Source: an uncultured Acidobacteriia bacterium
GTDB taxonomy: Bacteria; Acidobacteriota; Terriglobia; Bryobacterales; Bryobacteraceae
Length of the DNA: 64,000 nt
Reading direction: 5' to 3'
Assembly: GCA_903851195.1 (NCBI GenBank)
Contig: CAINNJ010000027.1
Coordinates: 183,297 to 247,296 of the forward strand
This document shows positions 27,413-36,240 of this stretch, piece after piece. The position numbers were made by a program, and so were the translations under genes. Under the pieces are notes generated by a model. It saw only the letters and a program-made list of their open reading frames with translations, was not told where the DNA came from and did no database searches. Numbering within the stretch: position 1 is the stretch's first letter; each line of letters starts with the position of its first letter.

Positions 27413-28536
27413 CCGCTGTCGTCGTGTTTCTGGCCGCCACCGCGTTGCTGCTCTACGTCATCGTGGGTTATCCGCTGCTGCTCGCCAGGTTGCGCCGCCA
27501 CGCCGGCCGGCCGGTTCTGCGGGATTCCAGTCTCCCCACTGTCAGCGTGATCGTCGCCGTGTACAACGGCGCGTCTTTCCTCGAAGCCAAGCTGCGAAGC
27601 CTGCTCGCGGTGGACTACCCGAAGGACTGCCTCGAAATCCTCGTCGTCAGCGACGGCTCCACGGACCGCACAGGCGAAATCGCCCGGCAATTCCCCCATG
27701 TCACCCTGCTGGAAGTTCCCCGGGGCGGGAAGTGCGCCGCTCTCAACGCCGCTATTCCCAAGGCGCGTGGCGAAATCCTTCTGCTCACCGACGTGCGCCA
27801 GCTCGTCGAACCCGGCAGCCTGCGCACCCTGGTCCGCAACTTCGCCGATCCCCGTGTGGGCGCCGTCAGCGGCCACCTCAAAATTCGCGACCCCCGCTCC
27901 GGAGGCTCCGCCCAGATCGACGCGTACTGGCGCTTCGAAACCTGGATGCGGGACTCCCTCAGTGCGCTCGATTCCATGTTCGGCGCCACCGGTCCCTTTT
28001 ACGCCCTTCGCCGCGCCGTGGCCGTGCCGATCCCCCCCGACATCCTTCTCGACGACATGTACCTGCCTCTGGCGGCATTCCGCAAGGGCTACAGGCTCAT
28101 CGTCGACCAGGAGGCGGTGGCCTGGGACATCCCCACCGATCTCTCCACCGAGTTCCGCCGCAAGGTGCGCACTCTCGCCGGCAATTACCAGCTCTGGTTT
28201 CATTACCCCTGGCTGCTCACCCCCGCGAACCGGATGTGGCTCCATTTCCTCAGTTACAAAGTGGGACGCCTGCTGCTGCCCTGGCTGCTGATCGCGGTTG
28301 CCGTGAGCACATGTTTTCTTCCGTCCCCGTGGCGTGAGGCCGCCGGTCTGCCGCAGTTACTCGTGTACGGCCTGGCTGCGGTCCACCCGTGGCTGCCCCG
28401 CTCTCTGCAACGTCTCAGCTCGCCGTGCCGCGCTTTCGTCGTGATGATGCTCGCGGTTGTGGCTGCCCTGCAAATCCTGTTCGTCCCCGCCCGCCGCCTT
28501 TGGAAGGTGACCGGTGCTACCCCTGCCTCCTCATGA
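27409..28536 (+). CDS. GT2 processive-type membrane glycosyltransferase
   Basis: A 375-residue protein: an N-terminal membrane helix (VVVFLAATALLLYVIVGYPL), then a GT-A domain with VSVIVAVYNGASFLEAKL, VVSDGSTDRTGEI and LLTDVRQLVEPG. ILLDDMYLPLAAFRKGYR follows as the acceptor-site acidic pair, and two or three C-terminal helices close it. The order resembles cellulose/hyaluronan-synthase-like GT2 proteins, without a full Q-x-x-R-W motif (REFRRKVRTLAGNYQLWFHY-like segment in its place). Probably a single-addition or short processive transferase. ATGA overlaps on both sides. Confidence 0.85.
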   Translation: MTAVVVFLAATALLLYVIVGYPLLLARLRRHAGRPVLRDSSLPTVSVIVAVYNGASFLEAKLRSLLAVDYPKDCLEILVVSDGSTDRTGEIARQFPHVTLLEVPRGGKCAALNAAIPKARGEILLLTDVRQLVEPGSLRTLVRNFADPRVGAVSGHLKIRDPRSGGSAQIDAYWRFETWMRDSLSALDSMFGATGPFYALRRAVAVPIPPDILLDDMYLPLAAFRKGYRLIVDQEAVAWDIPTDLSTEFRRKVRTLAGNYQLWFHYPWLLTPANRMWLHFLSYKVGRLLLPWLLIAVAVSTCFLPSPWREAAGLPQLLVYGLAAVHPWLPRSLQRLSSPCRAFVVMMLAVVAALQILFVPARRLWKVTGATPASS

Positions 28537-29468
28537 CCTGGAAACAGAAAGCCCTCATTCAGCGCGGTTGCGCCTCTCTGCCCTTCGGCAACGAAGAGCT
28601 GTACTATTTTCTGCAGCGGAAGTTCGGCAGCCTTCGTCATGACCCGGACCCCCTGCCCAACCTTCGTGAAGCCGCCGGCATCGCAGCCGACCTCGCCAAA
28701 GCCGGGACGCCCCCCGAGGGCCGGCGCGTCATGGAAGTCGGCACGGGCCGCCGCCTCGACATGCCGCTGGCGTTTTATCTGCTCGGCGCCGCGTCCGTGG
28801 ACACGGTCGATCTCCACGCCTATCTCAAAGCCGAAATCGTCCTCAAAGCCGTGGCCGCGATTGTCGCGCGCCGCGACGAAGTGACCGCCTATTTCGCTCC
28901 CTACACCGCCGCGCCGGATCTCGCGCGTCGGCTCGACCGTCTGGCGGGCGTCTCCTCCCTGCCGGACCTGCTGCGGGAAACCCGCATCTCCTATCACGCC
29001 CCGACGGATGCCACGCGAACCACGTTTCCCGACGCTTCTTTCGATATCCAGTTCTCTTACACGGTGTTCGAACACATCCCTTACGATGTCCTGCTGGGCA
29101 TTCTCCGCGAGTGCCGCCGCCTGCTGGCGCCCGGCGGCATTGCCTGTCATCACATCGACCTGTCCGATCACTTCGCGCACGACGATCCCTCCATCAGCTT
29201 CGTGAACTTTCTCCGCTTCGAGGAGAAAGAATGGAGCGGGTATAACGACAACCAGTTCGCCTACCACAACCGCCTTCGCGAGCCCGATTTCGAGCGGCTT
29301 TACAAAGAAGCCGGTCACGACGTGCTGGAATGGCGGACCTGGCGGGACAGCCGCGGGGAAAATGAAATCCGCTCGGGCGCTTTCCCTCTCGCCAGTCGCT
29401 ACCGGGGCTTGCCGGCGGAAATGCTCGCGACAGTCGGAGTTCGCGTGCTCAGCCGCTCCGCCGCCTGA
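28533..29468 (+). CDS. SAM-dependent methyltransferase-like protein
   Basis: Start at the ATG overlapping the GT2 stop (ATGA), giving 311 residues; an in-frame start 144 bases upstream lies within the GT2 gene. It has VMEVGTGRRLDMPLAFYLLG (motif I variant), TVDLHAYL, and SFDIQFSYTVFEHIPYDVLL with RECRRLLAPGGIACHHIDLS, as in Methyltransf_11/25 proteins. The glycine-rich loop is GTGRR, less canonical than GxGxG, but the post-motifs are good. Its last 70 bases overlap the convergent GT4 gene on the minus strand. Confidence 0.8.
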   Translation: MTWKQKALIQRGCASLPFGNEELYYFLQRKFGSLRHDPDPLPNLREAAGIAADLAKAGTPPEGRRVMEVGTGRRLDMPLAFYLLGAASVDTVDLHAYLKAEIVLKAVAAIVARRDEVTAYFAPYTAAPDLARRLDRLAGVSSLPDLLRETRISYHAPTDATRTTFPDASFDIQFSYTVFEHIPYDVLLGILRECRRLLAPGGIACHHIDLSDHFAHDDPSISFVNFLRFEEKEWSGYNDNQFAYHNRLREPDFERLYKEAGHDVLEWRTWRDSRGENEIRSGAFPLASRYRGLPAEMLATVGVRVLSRSAA

Positions 29469-30751
29469 GGCGGTTCGGGTGGGTTGGCTTCCGGTGGGTT
29501 GGCTTCCGGTGGCTTGGCTTCCGGTGCTGCGATCCGGAAGCCGAGGTGTTCGCGGAACAGACTTCCCAGCCGGGCGGTATTGGTGGCGAGATCGTAGTCG
29601 CGGATCGCCTTCTGCCGGCCCGCCAGTCCCAAACGGCGGCGCAGCCCCGCGTCTTCGATCAGCCGCCCGATCGCATCCGCCAGCCCCGCCTCATCCGCAG
29701 GCGCCGTCAGCAGACCGTCTTTTTCGTTTTCGATCAGTTCGGGAATACCGTTCACCCACGTGGCGGCGCACGGCAGTCCCATCGCCATCGCTTCCATGAG
29801 AACAACCGGAACGCCTTCGGCGAAACTGGCCATCGCGAAGACATCGCCCAGCCCGTAAAGCGCGATCAGTTCATCCTGGTTCCGGACGCCTTCAAAAACC
29901 ACATGCCGCTCCATTCCAAGCGTGAAGACATACTTCTCCAGGTCGGCCCGCTCCTCCCCCCCGCCCGCCAGATGCAGTCGCAATCGGCAGCCCCTCGCCA
30001 CCACCTTCGCGCAGGCGGAGATCAGGACCCGGATCCCTTTCACGGGAGCCAGACGCCCCACGAAAAGTACTCGCGGAGGACCCTCGTCCCGCTGCGTGCG
30101 ATAAGGCCTGAACACCGCGGCGTCCACTCCCATTCGGCAGACTTTGATTTTGGGCCAGTCCCGGCGGTCCGAAGACTGCATAATCTGGCTGCTCGCGTAG
30201 TGGCTGATCGCCCGGACAAAGACCGAGCCGGCCACCTTCTCGCGCATTCGGAATGCCGCGGTGTCCCGGAATTCGTCGGGTCCGTGCAGGCTGAGAGACA
30301 GGTCCAGACCGAAGATCTTCGCGGCGAGCAGCGCCACCGTCGACGAGAAATGCGAATGCAGGTGAGTGTGGCCGCGCCTTTTCGCTTCGTGGCCCACCAC
30401 CACCGCTTCCAGAAAATAGAAGCCGTGGCTCAAAGCCGTCCGCAAATTCCGGTTACCCATGCGCAGCGCGAGCAAAAGGCCGGCCAGATATTTTCCGGGA
30501 CGTGCCAGCAACGTCGCCAGATGGGGCCGAATAAAATGGGTTCCGAACGGCAGCACGGCGAAGGTTCTGCCGCTTTCCAGCCGATCGGTCTCCGTCATCT
30601 CCCCGATCGGCCGATCCGGTTTCTGAATAGCGATGACGTCGATCTCGAACCCCTGCGCGCGCAGCTCATTTACTTCCCTCAGAATGAAGGTATGCGTGGT
30701 GGCGGGGTAAACACTCACCACATAAGCAACTCGTAAAGAGGGTGCCGGCAA
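29399..30751 (-). CDS. GT4 family glycosyltransferase with proline-rich tail
   Basis: A GT-B enzyme, a close relative of the gene at 38534. Shared landmarks include HTFILREVNELRAQGF, PDRPIGEMTETDRLESG, HSHFSSTVALLAAKIFG, SLHGPDEFRD and PRVLFVGRLAPVKGIRVL, then VPVVLMEAMAMGLPCAATW. The ORF is open far upstream without ATG; TTG 30751 is the nearest start before LRVAYVVSVYPA, but no good ribosome binding site supports it. The C-terminus carries three PEANP-type repeats (from 29481-29525) and runs 70 bases into the convergent methyltransferase gene. Tail function unknown. Confidence 0.82.
   Translation of the reverse strand: MPAPSLRVAYVVSVYPATTHTFILREVNELRAQGFEIDVIAIQKPDRPIGEMTETDRLESGRTFAVLPFGTHFIRPHLATLLARPGKYLAGLLLALRMGNRNLRTALSHGFYFLEAVVVGHEAKRRGHTHLHSHFSSTVALLAAKIFGLDLSLSLHGPDEFRDTAAFRMREKVAGSVFVRAISHYASSQIMQSSDRRDWPKIKVCRMGVDAAVFRPYRTQRDEGPPRVLFVGRLAPVKGIRVLISACAKVVARGCRLRLHLAGGGEERADLEKYVFTLGMERHVVFEGVRNQDELIALYGLGDVFAMASFAEGVPVVLMEAMAMGLPCAATWVNGIPELIENEKDGLLTAPADEAGLADAIGRLIEDAGLRRRLGLAGRQKAIRDYDLATNTARLGSLFREHLGFRIAAPEAKPPEANPPEANPPEPPQAAERLSTRTPTVASISAGKPR
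29481..29525 (-). repeat. 15-bp tandem repeat, three copies
   Basis: GGGTTGGCTTCCGGT at 29481-29495 and 29496-29510, with a one-base variant at 29511-29525. On the minus strand it encodes PEANP/PEAKP pentapeptides at the GT4 C-terminus. Beyond the methyltransferase stop it affects only the GT4 gene. Confidence 0.85.
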
Positions 30752-31032
30752 AGCACTAAGTATAGCAACGTTGAAAAACACACATGTTTGCAGGTACAAC
30801 GTTAAGAAAAAACACACACACAGAACCGAAAGTCCTGCCGAGGCCACTCTGCGAAAGCGCCTCCACCAGCCCTCATCCCCTTCTCTCCCGCCACGCACCC
30901 AACCCATCGGCCGACGCTCACTTTGCGCTGGCTTATGGTATGTTCGGCCAGTACCGTGATGTCCTTAACAGAACGTGGTTTGAACTCCGCAAAAGCCCCC
31001 CGGCCACCCTCAAACCCCGGCGGGAGTCGGTG
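30752..31032. other. Divergent intergenic region between two GT4 genes
   Basis: 281 bases with no confident gene. The region is less GC-rich near 30751-30830 (TATAGCAACGTTGAAAAACA), which suits a divergent promoter. An in-frame start at 30784 would extend the plus-strand GT4 with 83 Pro/Arg-rich residues of non-coding appearance. Confidence 0.4.
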
Positions 31033-32196
31033 ATGGGAGCCCCCCCGCCAACCGCTCTTCTGATCTTCGGAATCAATCCCCGCAGGGTCGGCGGCATTGA
31101 GTGTCATACCCGCGAACTCGTGCGCCGGCTTGGAGAGCGGGGCTGGAGAGCCGTTTTGTGCTTTCACCAGGCGCCCTGCCCCGAGGTGCGCGACTACCTT
31201 TCTCTGCCAAATGTCGTCTGGGACGAATACCCGAACGGCTGGAATACATCCGTTGAGACCAGCCGTCATCTGCTTCGTTTACTCCGGCTTTACCGGCCGC
31301 GCCTGCTGCATCTTCAGTTCACTCCGCTTCTCGGCCCGAATCCCTGGCTGGCGCGCCTGGCCGGAGTCCGGACCGTCGTGTTCACCGATCATCACTCTCA
31401 CGCCGAAGGGTTCCAGCCGGCACGCATGCCTTCCTGGAAGCTTGCCATCGGACGACTCGTAAGCGCGCCGTATTCTCTGGTGGTCACGGTCAGCGAATTT
31501 AACCGGCATGTTTTGGCCACGCTGGGAAACCCGGACCCCTCCCGGGTGCGGCTCGTCTACAACGGCGCCGACCTGTCCCGGCGTGACGATCCCTCCAGCA
31601 CGTCGGCTCTCGATTTCCGTGCGCGCTACGGCATCCCGGCGGAGCGGATTCTCATCACCCAGGTCGCGCTCGTCAACCGGCAGAAGGGCGTGCCGGACCT
31701 CCTTCAGGCGGCCAAACTGGCACTGGCCGGCAATCCCGACCTCCATTTCGCGTTCGTCGGCGACGGCAAGGAAACCGACGAATTTATCCGCCAGTCGGCC
31801 GCGCTCGGCCTCGCCGGCAACGTCACCTTTACCGGGCTGGTGAAGTATCCCATGGCCGAAGGCGTTTACGCCGCCACCGATATTTACTGCCAGGCCTCGC
31901 GCTGGCAGGAAGCGTTTGGCCTTGCCATCGCGGAGGCTATGACCTTCGGTAAGCCGGTTGTCGCCACGCGCATCGGCGGCATTCCGGAAGTCGTGGCGGA
32001 TGGTGTAACCGGATATCTGGTGCCACCGGGGGAACCCGCCCGCCTCGCCGAGTACTTCCTTCTGCTGGCCCGGGACGCGGCTCTGCGGAACCGCCTCGGC
32101 GCGGCCGGACTCGCCCGCGCGCGGGAAAAGTTCGACGTCCGTGTGAATGTGGGAACCCTGCTCGATCTCTACGACGAATGTGCGGGAAAGGCCTGA
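31033..32196 (+). CDS. GT4 family glycosyltransferase
   Basis: Start at the ATG at 31033, with GGGAG six bases upstream. The 387-residue product has LIFGINPRRVGGIECHTREL, LQFTPLLGPNPWLARLAGV, VTVSEFNRHVLATLG and LVYNGADLSRRD. The donor-binding half has ITQVALVNRQKGVPDLLQAA, FAFVGDGKETDEF and WQEAFGLAIAEAMTFGKPVV with GGIPEVVADGVTGYLV. A standard retaining GT4. It leads into the PhyH-like gene with about 5 bases between stop and GTG (or a 19-base overlap if the earlier ATG is used). Confidence 0.88.
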   Translation: MGAPPPTALLIFGINPRRVGGIECHTRELVRRLGERGWRAVLCFHQAPCPEVRDYLSLPNVVWDEYPNGWNTSVETSRHLLRLLRLYRPRLLHLQFTPLLGPNPWLARLAGVRTVVFTDHHSHAEGFQPARMPSWKLAIGRLVSAPYSLVVTVSEFNRHVLATLGNPDPSRVRLVYNGADLSRRDDPSSTSALDFRARYGIPAERILITQVALVNRQKGVPDLLQAAKLALAGNPDLHFAFVGDGKETDEFIRQSAALGLAGNVTFTGLVKYPMAEGVYAATDIYCQASRWQEAFGLAIAEAMTFGKPVVATRIGGIPEVVADGVTGYLVPPGEPARLAEYFLLLARDAALRNRLGAAGLARAREKFDVRVNVGTLLDLYDECAGKA

Positions 32197-32201
32197 TTTC
32201 C

Positions 32202-33089
32202 GTGAATATTTCCGAACAACTTGAAAAAGATGGTGTTGTCGTTTTGCCCGGTTTCCTCGCCGGGGAGACCCTGCGCTCCATGCAGCTGGCCTTCGCCTCC
32301 CGGCTGCGCCGCCTCCGCTGGAACGATGTGGATGGCTACGAAAAGACGGAGCGCTTTCGCCACATGGTGCAGAATGTGCTGCAGCTGGAGCAGGGGTTTG
32401 TCGACGCCGCCGTTCATCCTCTGGTAACGGACGCTCTCCGTTCCTATATCGGCCCGAAGTTCGCCCTCGTGGAAGCCAAGGGCTGGAAGTCCCTTCCGAC
32501 CCGCCGCCTGTTCCACGGCTGGCATGCCGACGCCTGGTACGACCAAAGCGTCGTGGCCACCATTCCCCGCGAAGTCAAACTGGCTTTCTATCTGTCCGAC
32601 GTCCGCACCGGCGCCTTCGAATACATTCGGGGAACTCACCGGAAACAACATCCCCGGATCTGGCGCGGACACGAGATTTCCGCGTTTCCCGCCGCGAATA
32701 TCCAGCGGGTCGCCGGCCCCGCCGGGACGGCCTTTCTTTTCGATACTTCCGGAATTCACCGGCAGTCGTCCCCGATTCTGGAGCCGCGCCAGGCCGTTTT
32801 TTACAACTATCACGACCCGTCCGTAAAACTTCAGCGCGAAGATCTGGAATATGACCGCTATCACCCGCTGCTGCTGAACGCCGCGCTCTTGGGCGGTCTT
32901 TCGGAAGAGGACCGGCGCATCCTGGGCTTTGGCGACAAGACCAATTACCAGCCCCTTTTCGAGCGCAAGCCGCTCCACAAGACGCTCCAGGCGGTGCAGT
33001 CCTGCGTCTTCGACGGTAAAATTCTGGCCGGGGAGTTCACCGGCCGCGTGATCGCCCGGCTGCGCCACACGTTTCGCGTCGGCCGGTAA
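32202..33089 (+). CDS. PhyH-like Fe(II)/2-oxoglutarate oxygenase
   Basis: GTG at 32202 is chosen because GGGAAAG lies 11 bases upstream and VNISEQLEKDGVVVLPGFLA matches a PhyH N-terminus; ATG 32178 is an alternative. About 295 residues. The metal triad can be placed as H-x-D in RLFHGWHADAWYD and the distal His in FLFDTSGIHRQSS, with YNYHDPSV after it. Phytanoyl-CoA-dioxygenase-like enzymes hydroxylate small molecules; in a glycan locus a sugar or lipid carrier is a plausible target. Coupled to the GT4 gene upstream and converging with the nucleotide-sugar dehydrogenase. Confidence 0.8.
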   Translation: MNISEQLEKDGVVVLPGFLAGETLRSMQLAFASRLRRLRWNDVDGYEKTERFRHMVQNVLQLEQGFVDAAVHPLVTDALRSYIGPKFALVEAKGWKSLPTRRLFHGWHADAWYDQSVVATIPREVKLAFYLSDVRTGAFEYIRGTHRKQHPRIWRGHEISAFPAANIQRVAGPAGTAFLFDTSGIHRQSSPILEPRQAVFYNYHDPSVKLQREDLEYDRYHPLLLNAALLGGLSEEDRRILGFGDKTNYQPLFERKPLHKTLQAVQSCVFDGKILAGEFTGRVIARLRHTFRVGR

Positions 33090-33098
33090 GCTGTCGCG

Positions 33099-34388
33099 TC
33101 AGGCCGTCGGCCGGGCGCTTTCGAAACCGACCAGATCCAGCAGCGGCAGGCCGCTTGCCCGCAGCGCGCTCCCCAGTTCCTTGCCCGGCTTCTGCGTAAT
33201 CACCACATGATCGGCCCAGCCCAGCAGACTCTCAATGTCCGGCTGCAGCAGACGGCTGATATGCGGAATCGCGTTGAACAGGAAGTTGCGGTTGCTGCCG
33301 TGAATGCTCTCCAGCCGGATGTGCGGATCGAAGATCCGGATATCGCGCCCTTTGCCGATCAGGTGCTCCACCAGATTGACGACCGGGCTCTCCCGCAAAT
33401 CGTCCGTGTCTTCCTTGAACGCCAGTCCGGCGATGCCGATTTTGACGTTGCCCAGGTCCAGCGCCGCCTGGATGGCCCGATCGAGATGCGCATCGTTGCT
33501 CGGCAGCGCGGCGCAGAGCAGAGGCGTCTTCACGTCCAGCCTGTTGGCGCGATAGTTGATCGCGCGCAGATCCTTCGGCAGACACGAGCCGCCGAACGCG
33601 AAGCCCGGTTTCAGGTAAGCTTTCGAGACATTCAGCTTTTCGTCGCGACACAGCGTGTCCATCACTTCGTTGCCGTTCACGCCGAGTTTCTCGCTCAGCG
33701 CCCCGATTTCATTGGCGAACGAGATCTTGACGGCATGGAAAGCGTTACACGCGTACTTGATCATTTCCGCGGTGCGCAGGGAAACCACGCAACCTTCGAC
33801 GTCGAGGCTGTCGTACAGCGCCGCCACCAGTTGAGCCGCGGCTTTGTCGTGCCCGCCCACCACCAGCAGAGACGGAACCAGAAAATCGTTGATCGCCACG
33901 CCTTCGCGCAGGAACTCCGGGTTCGACACCACCGCCACCGGCAAACCGCTGAAGATCGGAATCACCACATCGTCGCAGGTCCCCGGAAAGACCGTGCTGC
34001 GAATCGCCACAATCAGTTGCCGGGACCGGCCGGCGACTTCGGCGGCCATGCCCTCGCACACGCGCCGCAGCTGATCGAGCCCCAGATTGCCGTTTCGCTC
34101 GGAGGGAGTGCCCACGCACACCATGGCGACATCGGCATCGGTCAGGGCCGCGCGGATATCCGACGTGGCCGAAAGCCGGCCGTCGCTCACCGTATTCTGA
34201 ATGATTTCTTCGAGTCCGGGTTCATAAAACGGCGCTTTTTTCGCATTTAAGCTGTCCACTTTATGCGGATCGCTGTCGATTCCGATAACGCGGTGCCCGA
34301 CGCTCGCGAGGCATGCCGCGGTGACAGCCCCCACATATCCCAAACCGAATACAGCGATTGTTCTGGGCTCCGAAATCCGTGCGGTCAT
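33099..34388 (-). CDS. Nucleotide-sugar 6-dehydrogenase (AlgD/UDP-glucose dehydrogenase family)
   Basis: 429 residues. An NAD-binding Rossmann start (TIAVFGLGYVGAVTAACLAS), then VCVGTPSERNGNLGL, SNPEFLREGVAINDF, and KYACNAFHAVKISFANEIG. The active-site block is GFAFGGSCLPKDLRAINY with the catalytic Cys. The FAFGGSCLPKD form is the AlgD (GDP-mannose 6-dehydrogenase) version rather than the usual UDP-glucose one, so GDP-mannuronate is the favoured product, not certain. The enzyme oxidises the C6 alcohol twice to a uronic acid. Together with two AsnB amidotransferases this suggests uronic acid or uronamide in the polymer. Confidence 0.87.
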   Translation of the reverse strand: MTARISEPRTIAVFGLGYVGAVTAACLASVGHRVIGIDSDPHKVDSLNAKKAPFYEPGLEEIIQNTVSDGRLSATSDIRAALTDADVAMVCVGTPSERNGNLGLDQLRRVCEGMAAEVAGRSRQLIVAIRSTVFPGTCDDVVIPIFSGLPVAVVSNPEFLREGVAINDFLVPSLLVVGGHDKAAAQLVAALYDSLDVEGCVVSLRTAEMIKYACNAFHAVKISFANEIGALSEKLGVNGNEVMDTLCRDEKLNVSKAYLKPGFAFGGSCLPKDLRAINYRANRLDVKTPLLCAALPSNDAHLDRAIQAALDLGNVKIGIAGLAFKEDTDDLRESPVVNLVEHLIGKGRDIRIFDPHIRLESIHGSNRNFLFNAIPHISRLLQPDIESLLGWADHVVITQKPGKELGSALRASGLPLLDLVGFESARPTA

Positions 34389-34592
34389 ATACCCTCAGCA
34401 TACCGTAGCGGCGTTTGTAACACGGGCGTTTTGACCCGGCGGCGAGACGCGGGAATCCAGCGGACTTTTCTCCTCATTATTTCCGCGCAGGTCCGATAAA
34501 CCGGCCCCGTTTGCGGTTCCGCGCGCCGCCGCCCCGCCGCCGCCAGGGAACGTTTGCGACCCGGTGCGACGGCGCGTTAGAATCGATTCAGC

Positions 34593-35186
34593 ATGATGTC
34601 GCCCGCCAATACGGTTTTTGCCGTTCCCCCGTCGGAATTTGTTGCGGCTTATCGCGAATCTCTCTTCAGCGCCATCAATACCGTTGATATCGACGCCGTC
34701 GCCGCCGCGATTCAGCTGATGAACGCCGCGCGTGAGGAGGGCCGGACCATTTTCGTATGTGGCAACGGCGGCAGCGCTTCCACCGCCTCCCACTTCGCGT
34801 GCGACATCGTGAAAGGGGCAAGCCTCGGCCGGTCGAAGCGCTTTCGCATCATGGCCCTCACGGATTCGCTGCCCACGCTCACCGCCTACTCGAACGACGT
34901 CGGCTACGACTGCGTTTTCGCCGAACAACTGAAGAATTTCGCCGGCCCGGGCGACCTCGTGATCGCCATCAGCGGTTCCGGCAACTCCCCGAACGTACTG
35001 CGCGCGCTGGAATACGCCAATTCGATCGGGTGCAAAACCGTCGCCATGACCGGCCGCGACGGCGGCAAACTCGGCCCCCTGGCGGGCGTGCAGATTCGCG
35101 TGGCGGAACCTCACATGGGCCGCATCGAGGACGGCCACATGATCGTCTGCCATATGCTCGCGTACTATTTCATGGAGCAGGCCTGA
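34593..35186 (+). CDS. gmhA: D-sedoheptulose-7-phosphate isomerase
   Basis: A 197-residue SIS-domain protein. FVCGNGGSASTASHFACDIV, AYSNDVGYDCVFAEQL and ISGSGNSPNVLRALEYA are the GmhA landmarks, with the C-terminal EDGHMIVCHMLAYYF helix. GmhA converts sedoheptulose 7-phosphate to D-glycero-D-manno-heptose 7-phosphate, the first step of heptose activation. It is followed by an SDR gene, HddC-GmhB and HddA, so the set is nearly a complete GDP-heptose route. Three tandem copies of a 20-bp unit start at its last codons. Confidence 0.88.
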   Translation: MMSPANTVFAVPPSEFVAAYRESLFSAINTVDIDAVAAAIQLMNAAREEGRTIFVCGNGGSASTASHFACDIVKGASLGRSKRFRIMALTDSLPTLTAYSNDVGYDCVFAEQLKNFAGPGDLVIAISGSGNSPNVLRALEYANSIGCKTVAMTGRDGGKLGPLAGVQIRVAEPHMGRIEDGHMIVCHMLAYYFMEQA

Positions 35187-35230
35187 CCAGGATTGAGCAG
35201 GCGTGACCAGGATTGAGCAGGCCTGATCGG
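35175..35230 (+). repeat. 20-bp tandem repeat at the gmhA stop
   Basis: GAGCAGGCCTGACCAGGATT at 35175-35194, a one-base variant at 35195-35214 and a partial copy at 35215-35230. Each copy contains GAGCAGGCSTGA, i.e. the codons Glu-Gln-Ala-stop (the middle copy would read Glu-Gln-Ala as well). Confidence 0.85.
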
Positions 35231-35274
35231 CCCCGCTTCTCCTCTCCGTTCCTTTCTCCCGCAGACACATTTCT

Positions 35275-36240
35275 ATGGCTCACATTCTGATTACTGGTGC
35301 CGCCGGTTTTATCGGCAGCCATCTGACCGACCGCTTTCTCGCCGAGGGCCACCGGGTTACCGGCATCGATAACTTTGTCCGCGGCGTGCGGGCGAATCTG
35401 GCCGACGCGCTTTCCCACCCGAAGTTCCGCCTCCTTGAGGCCAATCTGGCGGACGGCGCCGAAGCGCAAAGCTCTTTTGAAGAGGCCAGCCGGACCGAAC
35501 CCGTCTCCGAGGTCTGGCACATGGCGGCGAATTCCGATATCGGAGCCGGCATTGCCGATCCCCAGGTCGACCTCCGCGATACGTTCCTGACTTCCTTTCA
35601 TACGCTGACCCGGATGCGCGCGCTCGGAATCCCGCAGCTCGCGTTCGCGTCTTCGTCGGCCATCTACGGCGCGCACAAAGACACCATTCACGAAGATCTT
35701 GGGCCCCTGCAGCCGATCTCCAACTACGGGGCCATGAAACTGGCTTCCGAAGGACTCATCAGCGCGGCGGTCGAGACCTTTCTCTCCCGCGCGTATATTT
35801 TTCGCTTCCCCAACGTGATCGGCAGCCGCGCCACGCACGGCGTCATCTACGATCTGCTGCACAAACTCCGCAAATCCGGCGCGGAACTGGAAGTTCTGGG
35901 CGATGGTTCGCAGCTCAAACCATATCTGCACGTCAGCGAACTCATCGACGCCATGCGATTTATTGCCGGCCACGCGGCGGAGCGCCTGAACTGCTTCAAT
36001 ATCGCCGGCGCCGGCGACGGCGCCACGGTTCGCTTCATTGCGGAACAGGTCGTCGCCGTCGCTTCCCCGGACTCGCCCATCCGCTACACCGGCGGAAATC
36101 GCGGCTGGGTTGGCGACGTTCCGACTTACAGTTACTCCACCCGGAAACTGGCCAGCCTGGGCTGGACTCCCTCGATGACGTCGGAACAGGCGGTTCGGAA
36201 AGCCTGTCAGGAAATCTATCTGGAAGTATGCAAGCCGTAA
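35275..36240 (+). CDS. NAD-dependent sugar epimerase/dehydratase (extended SDR)
   Basis: 321 residues with the NAD motif ITGAAGFIGSHLTDRFL, the substrate region VWHMAANSDIGAGIADP, catalytic FASSSAIYG and YGAMKLASEG (the Y-x3-K pair), and C-terminal NIAGAGDGATVRFIAE and STRKLASLGW. It is an extended SDR of the GalE/RfbB/HldD superfamily. Between gmhA and the HddC-GmhB gene it probably epimerises or dehydrates a GDP-heptose, but hexose activity cannot be excluded. The stop lies 13 bases inside the next gene, so translation is coupled. Confidence 0.85.
   Translation: MAHILITGAAGFIGSHLTDRFLAEGHRVTGIDNFVRGVRANLADALSHPKFRLLEANLADGAEAQSSFEEASRTEPVSEVWHMAANSDIGAGIADPQVDLRDTFLTSFHTLTRMRALGIPQLAFASSSAIYGAHKDTIHEDLGPLQPISNYGAMKLASEGLISAAVETFLSRAYIFRFPNVIGSRATHGVIYDLLHKLRKSGAELEVLGDGSQLKPYLHVSELIDAMRFIAGHAAERLNCFNIAGAGDGATVRFIAEQVVAVASPDSPIRYTGGNRGWVGDVPTYSYSTRKLASLGWTPSMTSEQAVRKACQEIYLEVCKP

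Noticed and set aside
29481..29525. Short tandem repeats as a CRISPR array
   Set aside because: Units are 15 bp, contiguous and without spacers; the same holds for 35175-35230. No cas gene is present.
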